Shown here in pieces: positions 8,419-15,722 of a stretch of 64,000 nucleotides of DNA. The notes beneath the pieces were generated by a model. The model was not told the origin of the DNA. It saw only the letters and a program-made list of their open reading frames with translations, and did no database searches. The first letter of the stretch is position 1, and each line of letters opens with the position of its first letter. Both the position numbers and the translations under genes were made by a program. Source of the DNA: Flavobacterium restrictum (GTDB lineage Bacteria; Bacteroidota; Bacteroidia; Flavobacteriales; Flavobacteriaceae); NCBI RefSeq assembly GCF_007097245.1, contig NZ_VJZT01000002.1:179859-243858 (forward strand). The letters are read 5' to 3'.

Positions 8419-8977
8419 TTAAAATATTACACCGAAAGATAAACCAAAGGCTGTAATATTATAATTACCCCTATCTTTATTTTTTTTCCAGTTCAATACT
8501 TTTTGATTTTTTAAAAATATCTACGTAATACGAAACCTTTTCGTTATTTGAAAAAATTAGACCCACCCCTAATTTTGATGTAGTTCCTTTCCCGTCGAAC
8601 GAATTTGACCACTTTATATTTCTGCCTGTTTGTAAGTAGCCAAACAAACAATTTGATCTATCTTCATTTGAAAATAATCGAAAATCTAATGAGACTGGAG
8701 TTGATAAAAAACTCTCTTTTATATTATAATCAACACTAAAACCTGTCGAAATAGCAATAAAATTATAGATAACCACCCCTTGGATTGTATTTAATTCAAC
8801 ACTTGAGCCGTCAGATGTCCGCTCATCAGTTTTGCTAAACCCAGTAAAATAGCTTTCCGTGTTTTTGGTTATTGACATAGACGTCATGTTCAAGTACTCA
8901 AAGATAGATTCTTTTTTATCTTGCGAAAAAACAATGAAAGATTGTAATAAAAATAAGAAAATTATACTTTTTTTCAT
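8419..8977 (-). pseudogene. Secreted beta-barrel-like protein gene interrupted by a poly-A frameshift
   Basis: The uninterrupted frame (8477-8977, 166 residues) begins with a signal peptide, MKKSIIFLFLLQSFIVFSQ, and ends abruptly in LEKK within a run of eight A (reverse strand). Removing one A lets the frame continue through NKDRGNYNITAFGLSFGVIF to a stop at 8419-8421. That gives a C-terminal phenylalanine like its neighbour. The true protein is therefore probably about 183 residues. The shift may be a real slippage-prone switch, decay, or a sequencing error. The start lies one base after the stop of the upstream lipoprotein gene, so they are cotranscribed. Family unrecognised. Confidence 0.7.
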
Positions 8978-8978
8978 G

Positions 8979-10589
8979 CTACTCTATTCCTATGTTAAAT
9001 TTATTTCCATGCCATGCACCAGCATTATAAACCGCTCCTATTATTTTTACTCTAAAATTAGTTGGTCTTATTAATTGATTTCCAGATCCAGCACCACTCA
9101 TAGACCAATCTTGACTTCCGTTGTCAGAAAATTTAAATTTAATTTCTGCTCCCCAATCAAATGTTTTTTCTCTAACACCAATTCCAGTTCCTTCATCCAA
9201 CAAAGATTTTTGAATAATAACCTTTCCGTTCTCTGGAAATTTAGCTACAAATGTTCTATTTGCAGGCGGCAAATAAATATTATTTTGCAATGCACTTCTT
9301 AATTGTGAAGTTATGATTGAATACAATCCATCATAAAAGTAATTATTTAATTGACTTGCTTTCAAACTACTATTAACACCATTTTGTATAAGATTATCTA
9401 ATCCAGTATTACCAGTGCCAAAAAATTCAAATGTTAAACCCAATCCGTCGTTTTGTAAAACTTGAGGTAACGCTGACTCATTTAAATTTGTATATGTAAA
9501 TCCATTTATTGTCATATTATTTGGAGCATATGAAATTTGTTGATTATTTACATAGTAAGTCTTGCTTTGAGATTGATTATTAATCATTACATTATTTAAT
9601 AATTTATTCGCATTATACTCAAATTGTGCAGATTCGACTATTAACTTTATTTTATCTGCTGCTTCAACTCTCCACAAGCCTGTCCATCCTCTATATTGAT
9701 TCACACATTTTACTCCCAAATGATACACAAAAAAATAATTATAGTTAAATGCTTTTGTTTTGACCCTTCTGCGGCTTTGATATTGATCTATGCAAATATT
9801 GTTGTCTCCAAAAAGGCTACCAAACAAACCAGATTCAGGGCTACAAGGATTTAAGTTTGACAAAAAGGCATTATAGGCTGGGTCAATTGATGCAGAACGA
9901 GAAGTGAGGTTTGGCTTGTTAGTATTCGTAGTTTTATTAGTAACATCAGTCTCAGGTTCAGATAATTTGAAATATTCCAAATCCCCACTAATATTTGTTA
10001 TTCCTTCATTTGGAAATTCATTATGAATAGCTTCTTTTACTGATTGTTCAGTTGCTATTTTCATGTCTTTAGAAATATTTTTAGAAACTAAATAATCTTC
10101 CAGTAAATTGTAATTTTCTATACTTGTTATAAATAAGCCTACATCAGTATATTTACAGATTTGATTACCAATTTGAATTTCTCCATCAGAATTTAAAAAT
10201 GAAGCATATAAATCATCTCCTATAATTTTTTCAACAGCATCAAAACTATCAATAAACTCATCATCTGCTGCGGTAGAAAGACTTTTGAGGTAAGTATTTT
10301 TTTTAGATTTTTCTTTGTAATGATTGTATAAAAAATCTTCATTTTTAGAAGTAACTATGGGTCTTAATGAATAAAACCCTTTTTGATATAGTGGGTTTAA
10401 TAATTTATCAATTTCTTCATCAGTAGCAGTAGTGTAATCTTTGAAAACGCTAATTAATGACTCTTTGTTTTGAAAGAACAACCTACCATTCTTAACGCTT
10501 ATTTGTTTGTTTATTACAACAGGTGTAAAACTGTCATAAGGCTCATTCTGACAAGAAGTTAAATTTAAAACAACTAACATTAAAAACAA
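8979..10589 (-). CDS. Large surface lipoprotein, first gene of the distal cassette; start region out of phase
   Basis: The frame encodes a protein of about 536 residues whose N-terminus LFLMLVVLNLTSCQ is a lipoprotein signal with lipobox LTSC. No domain was recognised. The body is Asn/Ser-rich and contains NGRLFFQNKESL near the mature N-terminus. Within this frame only a TTG (10589) or an ATG (10580) could start translation, and those leave a signal without basic residues. A much better start, ATG at 10654, is homologous to the start of the proximal cassette's first gene. It is separated from this frame by eight 5-base repeats and is currently out of frame; seven or ten repeats would join it and give a basic n-region (KSKLFK). 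It heads a cassette with the two barrel-like genes. Confidence 0.7.
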   Translation of the reverse strand: MFLMLVVLNLTSCQNEPYDSFTPVVINKQISVKNGRLFFQNKESLISVFKDYTTATDEEIDKLLNPLYQKGFYSLRPIVTSKNEDFLYNHYKEKSKKNTYLKSLSTAADDEFIDSFDAVEKIIGDDLYASFLNSDGEIQIGNQICKYTDVGLFITSIENYNLLEDYLVSKNISKDMKIATEQSVKEAIHNEFPNEGITNISGDLEYFKLSEPETDVTNKTTNTNKPNLTSRSASIDPAYNAFLSNLNPCSPESGLFGSLFGDNNICIDQYQSRRRVKTKAFNYNYFFVYHLGVKCVNQYRGWTGLWRVEAADKIKLIVESAQFEYNANKLLNNVMINNQSQSKTYYVNNQQISYAPNNMTINGFTYTNLNESALPQVLQNDGLGLTFEFFGTGNTGLDNLIQNGVNSSLKASQLNNYFYDGLYSIITSQLRSALQNNIYLPPANRTFVAKFPENGKVIIQKSLLDEGTGIGVREKTFDWGAEIKFKFSDNGSQDWSMSGAGSGNQLIRPTNFRVKIIGAVYNAGAWHGNKFNIGIE

Positions 10590-10610
10590 TGCCTTGAATA
10601 ATTTACTTTT

Positions 10611-10650
10611 TGTTCTGTTCTGTTCTGTTCCGTTCTGTTCTGTTCTGTTC
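10611..10650 (-). repeat. Pentanucleotide tandem repeat (8 x GAACA on the reverse strand)
   Basis: Eight 5-base units (TGTTC on the plus strand, one variant CGTTC) lie immediately after an ATG (10652-10654, reverse) and before the lipoprotein signal sequence. With eight units the ATG frame ends after about 23 codons; with seven or ten it fuses to the lipoprotein frame. The homologous leader in the neighbouring cassette has only two GCACA units after its GTG. A short repeat in the first codons whose unit is not a multiple of three is the classical layout of slipped-strand phase variation. Confidence 0.85.
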
Positions 10651-10677
10651 TCATAAGTTAAAGATTAAATTAAGCAT

Positions 10678-10685
10678 CAAACATA
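10678..10685 (-). promoter_or_regulatory. -7 box of the distal cassette promoter
   Basis: TATGTTTG on the reverse strand matches TAnnTTTG. It sits about 24 bases before the ATG at 10654. The surrounding 85 bases are closely similar to the region upstream of the proximal cassette (12353-12440), including the same -7 box. Confidence 0.55.
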
Positions 10686-10739
10686 CGTAAATGAAATATA
10701 AATACTGTTAATTCAACATTAACGAAACAACAATAATTA

Positions 10740-10851
10740 GAGATTTAATTTTAAAACTCATTCTGGTTCTTGAAAACCTCCTGATTTACTTCGTCTATGT
10801 AGGTCAATAATTCTTCTTTTCCAGTAGATTCAGTGGCAGATGTTACAAAAT
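10740..10851 (-). pseudogene. Duplicated engB (ysxC) 3' end, copy B
   Basis: The 112 bases are identical to 12441-12552, which covers the last 33 or so engB codons, the stop, and the first bases after it. The homology continues leftward, at lower identity, into the promoter/leader of the downstream lipoprotein gene. On the other side it ends sharply and is followed by the 3' end of the proximal cassette. Confidence 0.9.
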
Positions 10852-10893
10852 TATAATACGATATTTTTTTTAAAGCTCTAATTTTAAAGCTTT

Positions 10894-11346
10894 TTAATTG
10901 CAGTTACCGCCGCAATCTATAGCATTTTGATAATCCTCTGGAGTTATTGTATATATTTCCGTTGTCTCATTATTGAAAGTATAGTTAAAAATATTTCGAT
11001 CATTTAAACAAATTCCGTTTGGACAATATTCATACAATATTTTTTTACTATTGTTAAATGTAAAACAGACTTTAGTCAAATAACCTTCATAGAGCATTCG
11101 TTGAAAATCAAGATTGTCAGCATAAGGGGGAGAAACAGAAACCTCTTTAGAATACGATTTTCCGTTTAGAATACTAATTTTTTTTGACACATCTGCTTGA
11201 CTATTGTCAGGGTTTTTATAAGGAATTATCTCTATATTAACGCCCGAATTATTTACAATCTCATAATGATAATGTCTTTCATTCCCTGTTTCTGTTACAC
11301 AACTTGTAACTTGTACAAATAAAATCAATAATATTAACTTTTTCAT
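10894..11346 (-). CDS. Small predicted lipoprotein of the proximal cassette
   Basis: The product, about 150 residues, starts MKKLILLILFVQVTSC, a lipoprotein signal with lipobox VTSC. An in-frame ATG 18 bases upstream (11364) lies inside the preceding gene; the internal ATG was chosen because it gives a canonical signal. The mature part has several cysteines, with CPNGIC and a C-terminal CGGNC. No family was recognised. It is the last gene of the proximal cassette, ahead of engB fragment B. Confidence 0.65.
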   Translation of the reverse strand: MKKLILLILFVQVTSCVTETGNERHYHYEIVNNSGVNIEIIPYKNPDNSQADVSKKISILNGKSYSKEVSVSPPYADNLDFQRMLYEGYLTKVCFTFNNSKKILYEYCPNGICLNDRNIFNYTFNNETTEIYTITPEDYQNAIDCGGNCN

Positions 11347-11351
11347 AATAA

Positions 11352-11759
11352 TTAATCTTGCCAATTATTAAACAATTCATCTAAATACATTTCAGTAGGA
11401 TTATTATACTTACTTTTTAAATTATCTTTCCATTGATTCCAATATCTTGCGCCTTTCAAGCCATCTTGCAATTGTTTAAGAGAATAGCTATTCACTCTAT
11501 CAATTGGAAAATCATTTCCAAAATCTCTCTGATTAAAATCATCAATCATATCGTAGCCTCCAGATGTATAATAATTATCATAATTAAGATCTTGATACTG
11601 AAGGTTGTGTAGTTTGTATGAATAATTTGGATTGTTGAATTTAGTCTTATACCGGTTTAAAGTCATCATAATTTCAACAGTAGTCGCCCATGTTTCTAAC
11701 AATCTTCTATTTCTATTTTGAACAGACGAATGATTATCAAGAAAAGCATCTTTTACCAT
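11352..11759 (-). CDS. Fragment resembling the C-terminus of a surface metalloprotease-like lipoprotein
   Basis: The 135-residue product has no signal peptide and starts at an ATG overlapping the stop of the upstream gene (TAATG). Its first part reads NRNRRLLETWATTVEIMMTLNRY, and the end reads YLDELFNNW. From memory this resembles the C-terminal part of larger Flavobacterial lipoproteins whose N-terminal part looks like the neighbouring 197-residue product. If so, the middle, including a putative HExxH site, has been deleted. It could instead be a translationally coupled independent small protein. No function is claimed. Confidence 0.5.
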   Translation of the reverse strand: MVKDAFLDNHSSVQNRNRRLLETWATTVEIMMTLNRYKTKFNNPNYSYKLHNLQYQDLNYDNYYTSGGYDMIDDFNQRDFGNDFPIDRVNSYSLKQLQDGLKGARYWNQWKDNLKSKYNNPTEMYLDELFNNWQD

Positions 11760-12352
11760 TAAGCCTCGTCAAGCAGCTGGTCTAATAGTTTTTCTTTTTT
11801 ATCTGAAATTTTTTGAGTGGGGGTTAAATTACTCCCAAAATAAGGATCTTCTTCTGGAATGTATAACTCTTCCAAAGTTTCATATTGGGCTACGCTAGCT
11901 ATTTCAGAGTCAATAGGAATTGCGGTATAATAATTTGGAACTTCACTTGATTCAAGTTTAGGTCTAGCATCTAATACTTGCTCGGTAAATATGTAATCTA
12001 ACGGATAATCAAAAAGAACTACGGAGCTGTCGTGCTTTAAAACAGCTTCCTCCTCCTCTGACTTTGGTTCGAATTTCACATATAAATGTGTAGGCTCTAT
12101 TTCAAAATTATCATCGATAGCTTCAACATTTGATTTCGATGAAGCATTTTTGTTTTTTAAATTCTGTAATGCTAACTTCATATTTTTTACAGAATAGGGA
12201 TTTTCTAACTTTACCCCTTTCTTAATCCAATCCTCGCTAGTGGATTTTGATACAGATTCTAATAAATTAGACTCATTACTACAAGAAACAATACTTGTTA
12301 GTAAAATTAATCCGAGAAATAGTTTCACTTTTTTAATCTGTGCTGTGCTCAC
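11759..12352 (-). CDS. Predicted lipoprotein, first gene of the proximal cassette (probable N-terminal remnant)
   Basis: The 197-residue product starts at GTG (12352). It has a lysine-containing n-region (IKKVKLFLGLILL) and lipobox SIVSC. The mature part contains LENPYSVKNMKLALQNL, THLYVKFEPKSEEEEAVL, VLFDYPLDYIF and LEELYIPEEDPYF. These motifs resemble the N-terminal region of longer Bacteroidota surface lipoproteins with a transthyretin-like fold, but here the protein stops after LLDQLLDEA. Together with the following 135-residue frame it looks like a gene with an internal deletion. The leader, -7 box and first codons are homologous to those of the distal cassette, with only two 5-base repeat units. 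Confidence 0.6.
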   Translation of the reverse strand: MSTAQIKKVKLFLGLILLTSIVSCSNESNLLESVSKSTSEDWIKKGVKLENPYSVKNMKLALQNLKNKNASSKSNVEAIDDNFEIEPTHLYVKFEPKSEEEEAVLKHDSSVVLFDYPLDYIFTEQVLDARPKLESSEVPNYYTAIPIDSEIASVAQYETLEELYIPEEDPYFGSNLTPTQKISDKKEKLLDQLLDEA

Positions 12353-12375
12353 AAGTTAAAGATTAAATTAAGCAA

Positions 12376-12383
12376 CAAACATA
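12376..12383 (-). promoter_or_regulatory. -7 box of the proximal cassette promoter
   Basis: TATGTTTG on the reverse strand lies about 24 bases before the GTG at 12352. It occupies the same place in the leader as the box at 10678-10685, within about 85 bases of shared sequence. Confidence 0.55.
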
Positions 12384-12451
12384 CATAAATGAAGTACAAA
12401 TACTATTAAGTTAATATTAACGAAATAACAACTATAATCAGAGATTTAATT

Positions 12452-13072
12452 TTAAAACTCATTCTGGTTCTTGAAAACCTCCTGATTTACTTCGTCTATG
12501 TAGGTCAATAATTCTTCTTTTCCAGTAGATTCAGTGGCAGATGTTACAAAATAATGGGGCATTTCGGCCCAATTATTAGCAAACATTTGTTTCTTGTAAG
12601 CAGCGATATGCGAGTCAATTTTGACTTTACTTATTTTATCGGCTTTAGTGAAAATAATACAAAAAGGAATTTCACTTTCGCCCATATACGACATAAACTC
12701 GATGTCAATTGTTTGGGCTTCGTGCCGAATGTCTATCAAAACGAAAGCGCAAACTAATTGCTGTCGAGTTTCAAAATAATCCGTAATAAATTCTTGAAAT
12801 ATAGATTTGGTTTTTTTAGAAACCTTGGCATACCCATATCCTGGCAAATCGACTAAAAACCAATTGCTATTGATTAAAAAATGATTTATCAATTGTGTTT
12901 TTCCTGGTCTTCCAGATGTTTTTGCTAGCTTTTTATGATTGGTTAGCATATTGATCAAGGAAGATTTCCCAACATTTGATCGTCCGATAAAAGCGTATTC
13001 TGGCAAAAAATCTTTGGGACATTTTGTTACATCAGAATTGCTAATAACAAATTCGGCAGTATTAATTTTCAT
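12452..13072 (-). CDS. engB: Ribosome biogenesis GTP-binding protein EngB (YsxC/YihA)
   Basis: This cytosolic GTPase helps assemble the large ribosomal subunit and is generally essential. The 206-residue protein shows G1 GRSNVGKSS (about residues 30-38), G2 around GRPGKTQ, G3 DLPGYG and G4 TKAD, with normal length and a complete C-terminus. The last third of the gene exists twice more in the window (7668-7829 and 10740-10851), each time at the end of a lipoprotein cassette. The coding region is intact, so whatever inserted the cassettes preserved the reading frame. It is cotranscribed with, or follows, the alpha/beta hydrolase at 13104-13877. Confidence 0.96.
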   Translation of the reverse strand: MKINTAEFVISNSDVTKCPKDFLPEYAFIGRSNVGKSSLINMLTNHKKLAKTSGRPGKTQLINHFLINSNWFLVDLPGYGYAKVSKKTKSIFQEFITDYFETRQQLVCAFVLIDIRHEAQTIDIEFMSYMGESEIPFCIIFTKADKISKVKIDSHIAAYKKQMFANNWAEMPHYFVTSATESTGKEELLTYIDEVNQEVFKNQNEF

Positions 13073-13103
13073 GGTATTTGGTGTAAAAAAATTACCTTAA
13101 TTA

Positions 13104-13877
13104 CTAGTGTTCGGCTAAATGGGTGTGCGTTAGCCAGTTTTCAAGATGCGTATTGAACTCATCAGGATGCTCCATCATGGCTGCGTGACCGCATTTGTCA
13201 ATCCAATATAAAGTGGAGTTTGGTAATAATTTATTAAATTCTTCGGCAACTGTTGGTGGCGTAACTTTATCATTTCGACCCCAAATAATACAAGTTTGAA
13301 CGTGCATTTTTGGTAAATCTTTGGCCATATTATGCCTAATAGCACTTTTGGCAATGGTCAACGTTTTGATTAATTTGATGCGATCGTTTACTGTAGCATA
13401 CACTTCGTCGATTAATTCTGGAGTGGCTATTTTGGGATCATAAAACACATCTTCGGCTTTCTTCTTGATGTATTCATAATCGCCTCTTTTGGGGTAACTG
13501 TCTCCCATAGCACTCTCGTAAAGTCCTGAACTTCCAGTTATTACAAGGCCAGAAACTTTTTCGGGATACATTTTGGTATGGTACAAAGCGATATGACCAC
13601 CCAACGAATTTCCTAAAAGAATAACTCGGTCTAGCTTCTTGAAGGTAATAAAATTCTTTACATAAATAGCAAAACTCTTAACATTTGTTTTAAGTATGTT
13701 TTGCGTGTAAATAGGCAAATCAGGAATGATAATTTTGTAGCCTTTGTTCGAAAAGTAACTCGCAACAGCATCAAAATTACTCAACCCACCCATTAACCCG
13801 TGGAGAATTACAATTGGCGTTCCTTCTCCAGCCTCGTAATAGCTGTATTTACCTTCTTTTTTATAGTATTTTTCCAT
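13104..13877 (-). CDS. Alpha/beta hydrolase
   Basis: The 257-residue protein has the alpha/beta-hydrolase fold. The oxyanion segment is VILHGLMGG near residue 25, the nucleophile elbow GNSLGGH, an acidic residue in WGRNDKVTP and the histidine in CGHAAMMEHP. The substrate cannot be read from the sequence. There is no signal peptide, so it is probably cytosolic. It lies 31 bases upstream of engB in the same direction and has its own -7 box, suggesting a two-gene transcript. Confidence 0.85.
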   Translation of the reverse strand: MEKYYKKEGKYSYYEAGEGTPIVILHGLMGGLSNFDAVASYFSNKGYKIIIPDLPIYTQNILKTNVKSFAIYVKNFITFKKLDRVILLGNSLGGHIALYHTKMYPEKVSGLVITGSSGLYESAMGDSYPKRGDYEYIKKKAEDVFYDPKIATPELIDEVYATVNDRIKLIKTLTIAKSAIRHNMAKDLPKMHVQTCIIWGRNDKVTPPTVAEEFNKLLPNSTLYWIDKCGHAAMMEHPDEFNTHLENWLTHTHLAEH

Positions 13878-13905
13878 GTATCCTATTCCTGAATTTCAAT
13901 TATGG

Positions 13906-13913
13906 CAAATATA
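13906..13913 (-). promoter_or_regulatory. -7 box upstream of the alpha/beta hydrolase and engB
   Basis: TATATTTG on the reverse strand, 29 bases before the hydrolase ATG, fits TAnnTTTG. Confidence 0.5.
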
Positions 13914-14187
13914 GGGTTTAATAAATTAAAAATATTTTTTGACGACAATTTTTAACGTATAACTTGATTTTTTGTTAAAAAAATACATAACAAATTCTTG
14001 TTTTTTTCAACCAAAACTTTACTATGGTTTTAGTAATAAATGAAAGCAAAAGGCTAATTTTTAGCAAGAAATAATCAAAATTATTGGTTCTATTAACATT
14101 CTTTCAAAGAAATAAAAAACAAGCTAACATTCTGATAGTCTAAAAATTAAGTGTTTTTATTTCAAAGTGGTTAAACTTATCAACAAA

Positions 14188-14212
14188 GTGGTATATAGTG
14201 GTAAATAGTGGT
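14188..14212 (+). promoter_or_regulatory. MraZ operator: three GTGGT repeats at 10-base spacing
   Basis: GTGGT occurs at 14188, 14198 and 14208, exactly one helical turn apart, with an outlying copy at 14167. MraZ is known to bind tandem TGG-type direct repeats in front of its own gene and to repress the dcw operon. The site ends 12 bases before the -7 box, so bound MraZ would cover the promoter. Confidence 0.8.
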
Positions 14213-14223
14213 AATAAATTTTA

Positions 14224-14231
14224 TATTTTTG
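14224..14231 (+). promoter_or_regulatory. -7 box of the dcw cluster promoter
   Basis: TATTTTTG matches TAnnTTTG and lies 27 bases before the mraZ GTG, directly after the MraZ repeats. Confidence 0.6.
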
Positions 14232-14257
14232 CTCTACATCATTTCAATACTATTTAG

Positions 14258-14731
14258 GTGAATACAATTGTTGGAACATATGAGTGCAAAGTTGATGCTA
14301 AAGGTAGGCTGTTGTTGCCTGCACCTTTAAAAAAGCAATTGGCTACTTCACTTCAAAACGGATTTGTTTTGAAGCGTTCCGTGTTTCAATCTTGTTTAGA
14401 ATTGTATCCCATGGAAGAATGGAACTTGATGATGCAAAAAATCAATAAACTCAATCGTTTTGTCAAGAAAAACAATGATTTTATCCGTCGGTTTACCGCT
14501 GGCGTTAAGATCGTAGAGATTGATGCTTTGGGTCGCTTATTAGTACCAAAGGATTTAGTTTTATTTGCCAGCATCACCAAGGACGTTGTTTTTTCATCGG
14601 CTGTGAATATTGTGGAGATTTGGGATAAAGATTGCTATGAAAAATCAATAAGCGGCGAAGATGTAGATTTTGCAGATTTGGCCGAGGAAGTAATGGGTAC
14701 ACTAAATGACGACGATAATGGAATATCATAA
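14258..14731 (+). CDS. mraZ: Transcriptional regulator MraZ
   Basis: MraZ is a DNA-binding repressor of its own dcw operon, forming ring-shaped oligomers with two AbrB-like swapped-hairpin domains. The 157-residue protein begins with the family start NTIVGTYECKVDAKGRLLLPAPLKKQL; the second domain contains VEIDALGRLLVPKDLV. Both repeats keep the D-xx-GR-x-xxP DNA-contact motif. Translation starts at GTG, chosen because the family N-terminus begins exactly there and no ATG is nearby. The 3' end overlaps rsmH by 26 bases. Confidence 0.95.
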   Translation: MNTIVGTYECKVDAKGRLLLPAPLKKQLATSLQNGFVLKRSVFQSCLELYPMEEWNLMMQKINKLNRFVKKNNDFIRRFTAGVKIVEIDALGRLLVPKDLVLFASITKDVVFSSAVNIVEIWDKDCYEKSISGEDVDFADLAEEVMGTLNDDDNGIS

Positions 14732-15623
14732 TCCTGTTTTGCTTCACGCATCAGTTGACGGTTTAAATATTAAGCCAGACGGTATTTATGTAGATGTGAC
14801 TTTTGGCGGCGGCGGTCATTCCAAGGAGATTCTCAATAGATTGGGTCCTGACGGAAAACTGTTTGCTTTTGATCAAGACGAAGATGCGTTGGCGAATGCT
14901 TTGTCTGACGAAAGATTCACTTTGATCAACGAGAATTTTAGATTTATAAAACGTTTTTTGCGCTTTTACGGCATCAAAAGTGTTGACGGAATTTTGGCCG
15001 ATTTAGGTGTTTCTTCCCATCAATTTGATGTTGCCGAGCGGGGCTTTTCGACTCGTTTCGATGCAGAATTAGACATGCGAATGAGTCAAAAAAACGATTT
15101 GAATGCGTATCGTGTGGTAAATGAATACGATGAAGCCAATTTAAAAAGAGTGTTTTTGGATTACGGAGAATTGAAGAATGCACCCGCAATTGCACGAGTA
15201 ATCCTAGAAGCACGAGAGAAAGAGCCTATAAAAAACACCGAGCAATTAAAAGTAGTTTTAGGACGCTTTTTGCCCGCACACAAAAGCCATAAAATTTTGG
15301 CTCAAATGTACCAAGCCATCCGAATTGAAGTCAATCAAGAAATGGATGTTTTGAAAGAATTCCTAGAGCAATCATTAGAGATTTTAAATCCCAATGGGCG
15401 ATTGAGTGTTATTTCGTATCACTCACTAGAAGATCGGTTGGTGAAACGATTTGTCAAAAACGGGCAATTTGAAGGAGAACCAGAACGCGATTTTTTTGGT
15501 AATTTTTCGGTTCCGTTCCAAACAATTGGAAAATTAATCGTTCCCAATGCCGACGAGATAAAAATAAACAACAGAGCACGAAGCGCCAAATTACGGATCG
15601 CTGAAAAAAAAGACGCCAAGTAA
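14706..15623 (+). CDS. rsmH: 16S rRNA (cytosine(1402)-N(4))-methyltransferase RsmH
   Basis: RsmH methylates N4 of C1402 in the decoding centre of 16S rRNA using S-adenosylmethionine. The 305-residue protein shows the start MEYHNPVLL, the SAM-binding VDVTFGGGGHS, the segment GILADLGVSSHQ and the C-terminal VISYHSLEDRLVK, all hallmarks of the family. A second in-frame ATG at 14718, directly before EYHNPVLL, is an equally good start. The gene overlaps mraZ, as usual in dcw clusters. Confidence 0.96.
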   Translation: MTTIMEYHNPVLLHASVDGLNIKPDGIYVDVTFGGGGHSKEILNRLGPDGKLFAFDQDEDALANALSDERFTLINENFRFIKRFLRFYGIKSVDGILADLGVSSHQFDVAERGFSTRFDAELDMRMSQKNDLNAYRVVNEYDEANLKRVFLDYGELKNAPAIARVILEAREKEPIKNTEQLKVVLGRFLPAHKSHKILAQMYQAIRIEVNQEMDVLKEFLEQSLEILNPNGRLSVISYHSLEDRLVKRFVKNGQFEGEPERDFFGNFSVPFQTIGKLIVPNADEIKINNRARSAKLRIAEKKDAK

Positions 15624-15684
15624 AGCGTTGAGATAAAATAAAATATAGTTAATACTAATATTTAAAACGTACCCAGTTTTGACT

Positions 15685-15720
15685 CCCCTCTCCTCTGGAG
15701 AGGGGCTGGGGGTGAGGAAC
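15685..15720. repeat. Dispersed GGAGAGGGG palindromic repeat, copy 1
   Basis: CCCCTCTCC (15685-15693) and GGAGAGGGG (15697-15705) form a perfect 9-base hairpin, followed by CTGGGGGTGAGG up to the ftsL start. A degenerate relative lies at 25455-25505 in front of murC. Such sequences are common dispersed intergenic repeats in Flavobacteria. Confidence 0.7.
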
Positions 15721-15722
15721 AA

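Larger units (their letters stand above)
10655..10893. other. Junction between the two cassettes
   Basis: Reading on the reverse strand, this stretch contains a weak hairpin (AAAGCT / AGCTTT, about 10866-10890) that may end the proximal cassette transcript. Then come engB fragment B and the promoter/leader module of the distal cassette. No gene is seen in it. Confidence 0.6.
13878..14257. other. Divergent 380-base region between the hydrolase and mraZ
   Basis: The stretch is very AT-rich and holds no gene. It contains the reverse -7 box at 13906-13913, the MraZ operator at 14188-14212 and the forward -7 box at 14224-14231. Confidence 0.7.

Noticed and set aside
7668..12611. Classical integrative element at engB
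   Set aside because: No integrase, transposase or phage gene is in the interval, so only the repeat pattern, not an element type, is claimed.
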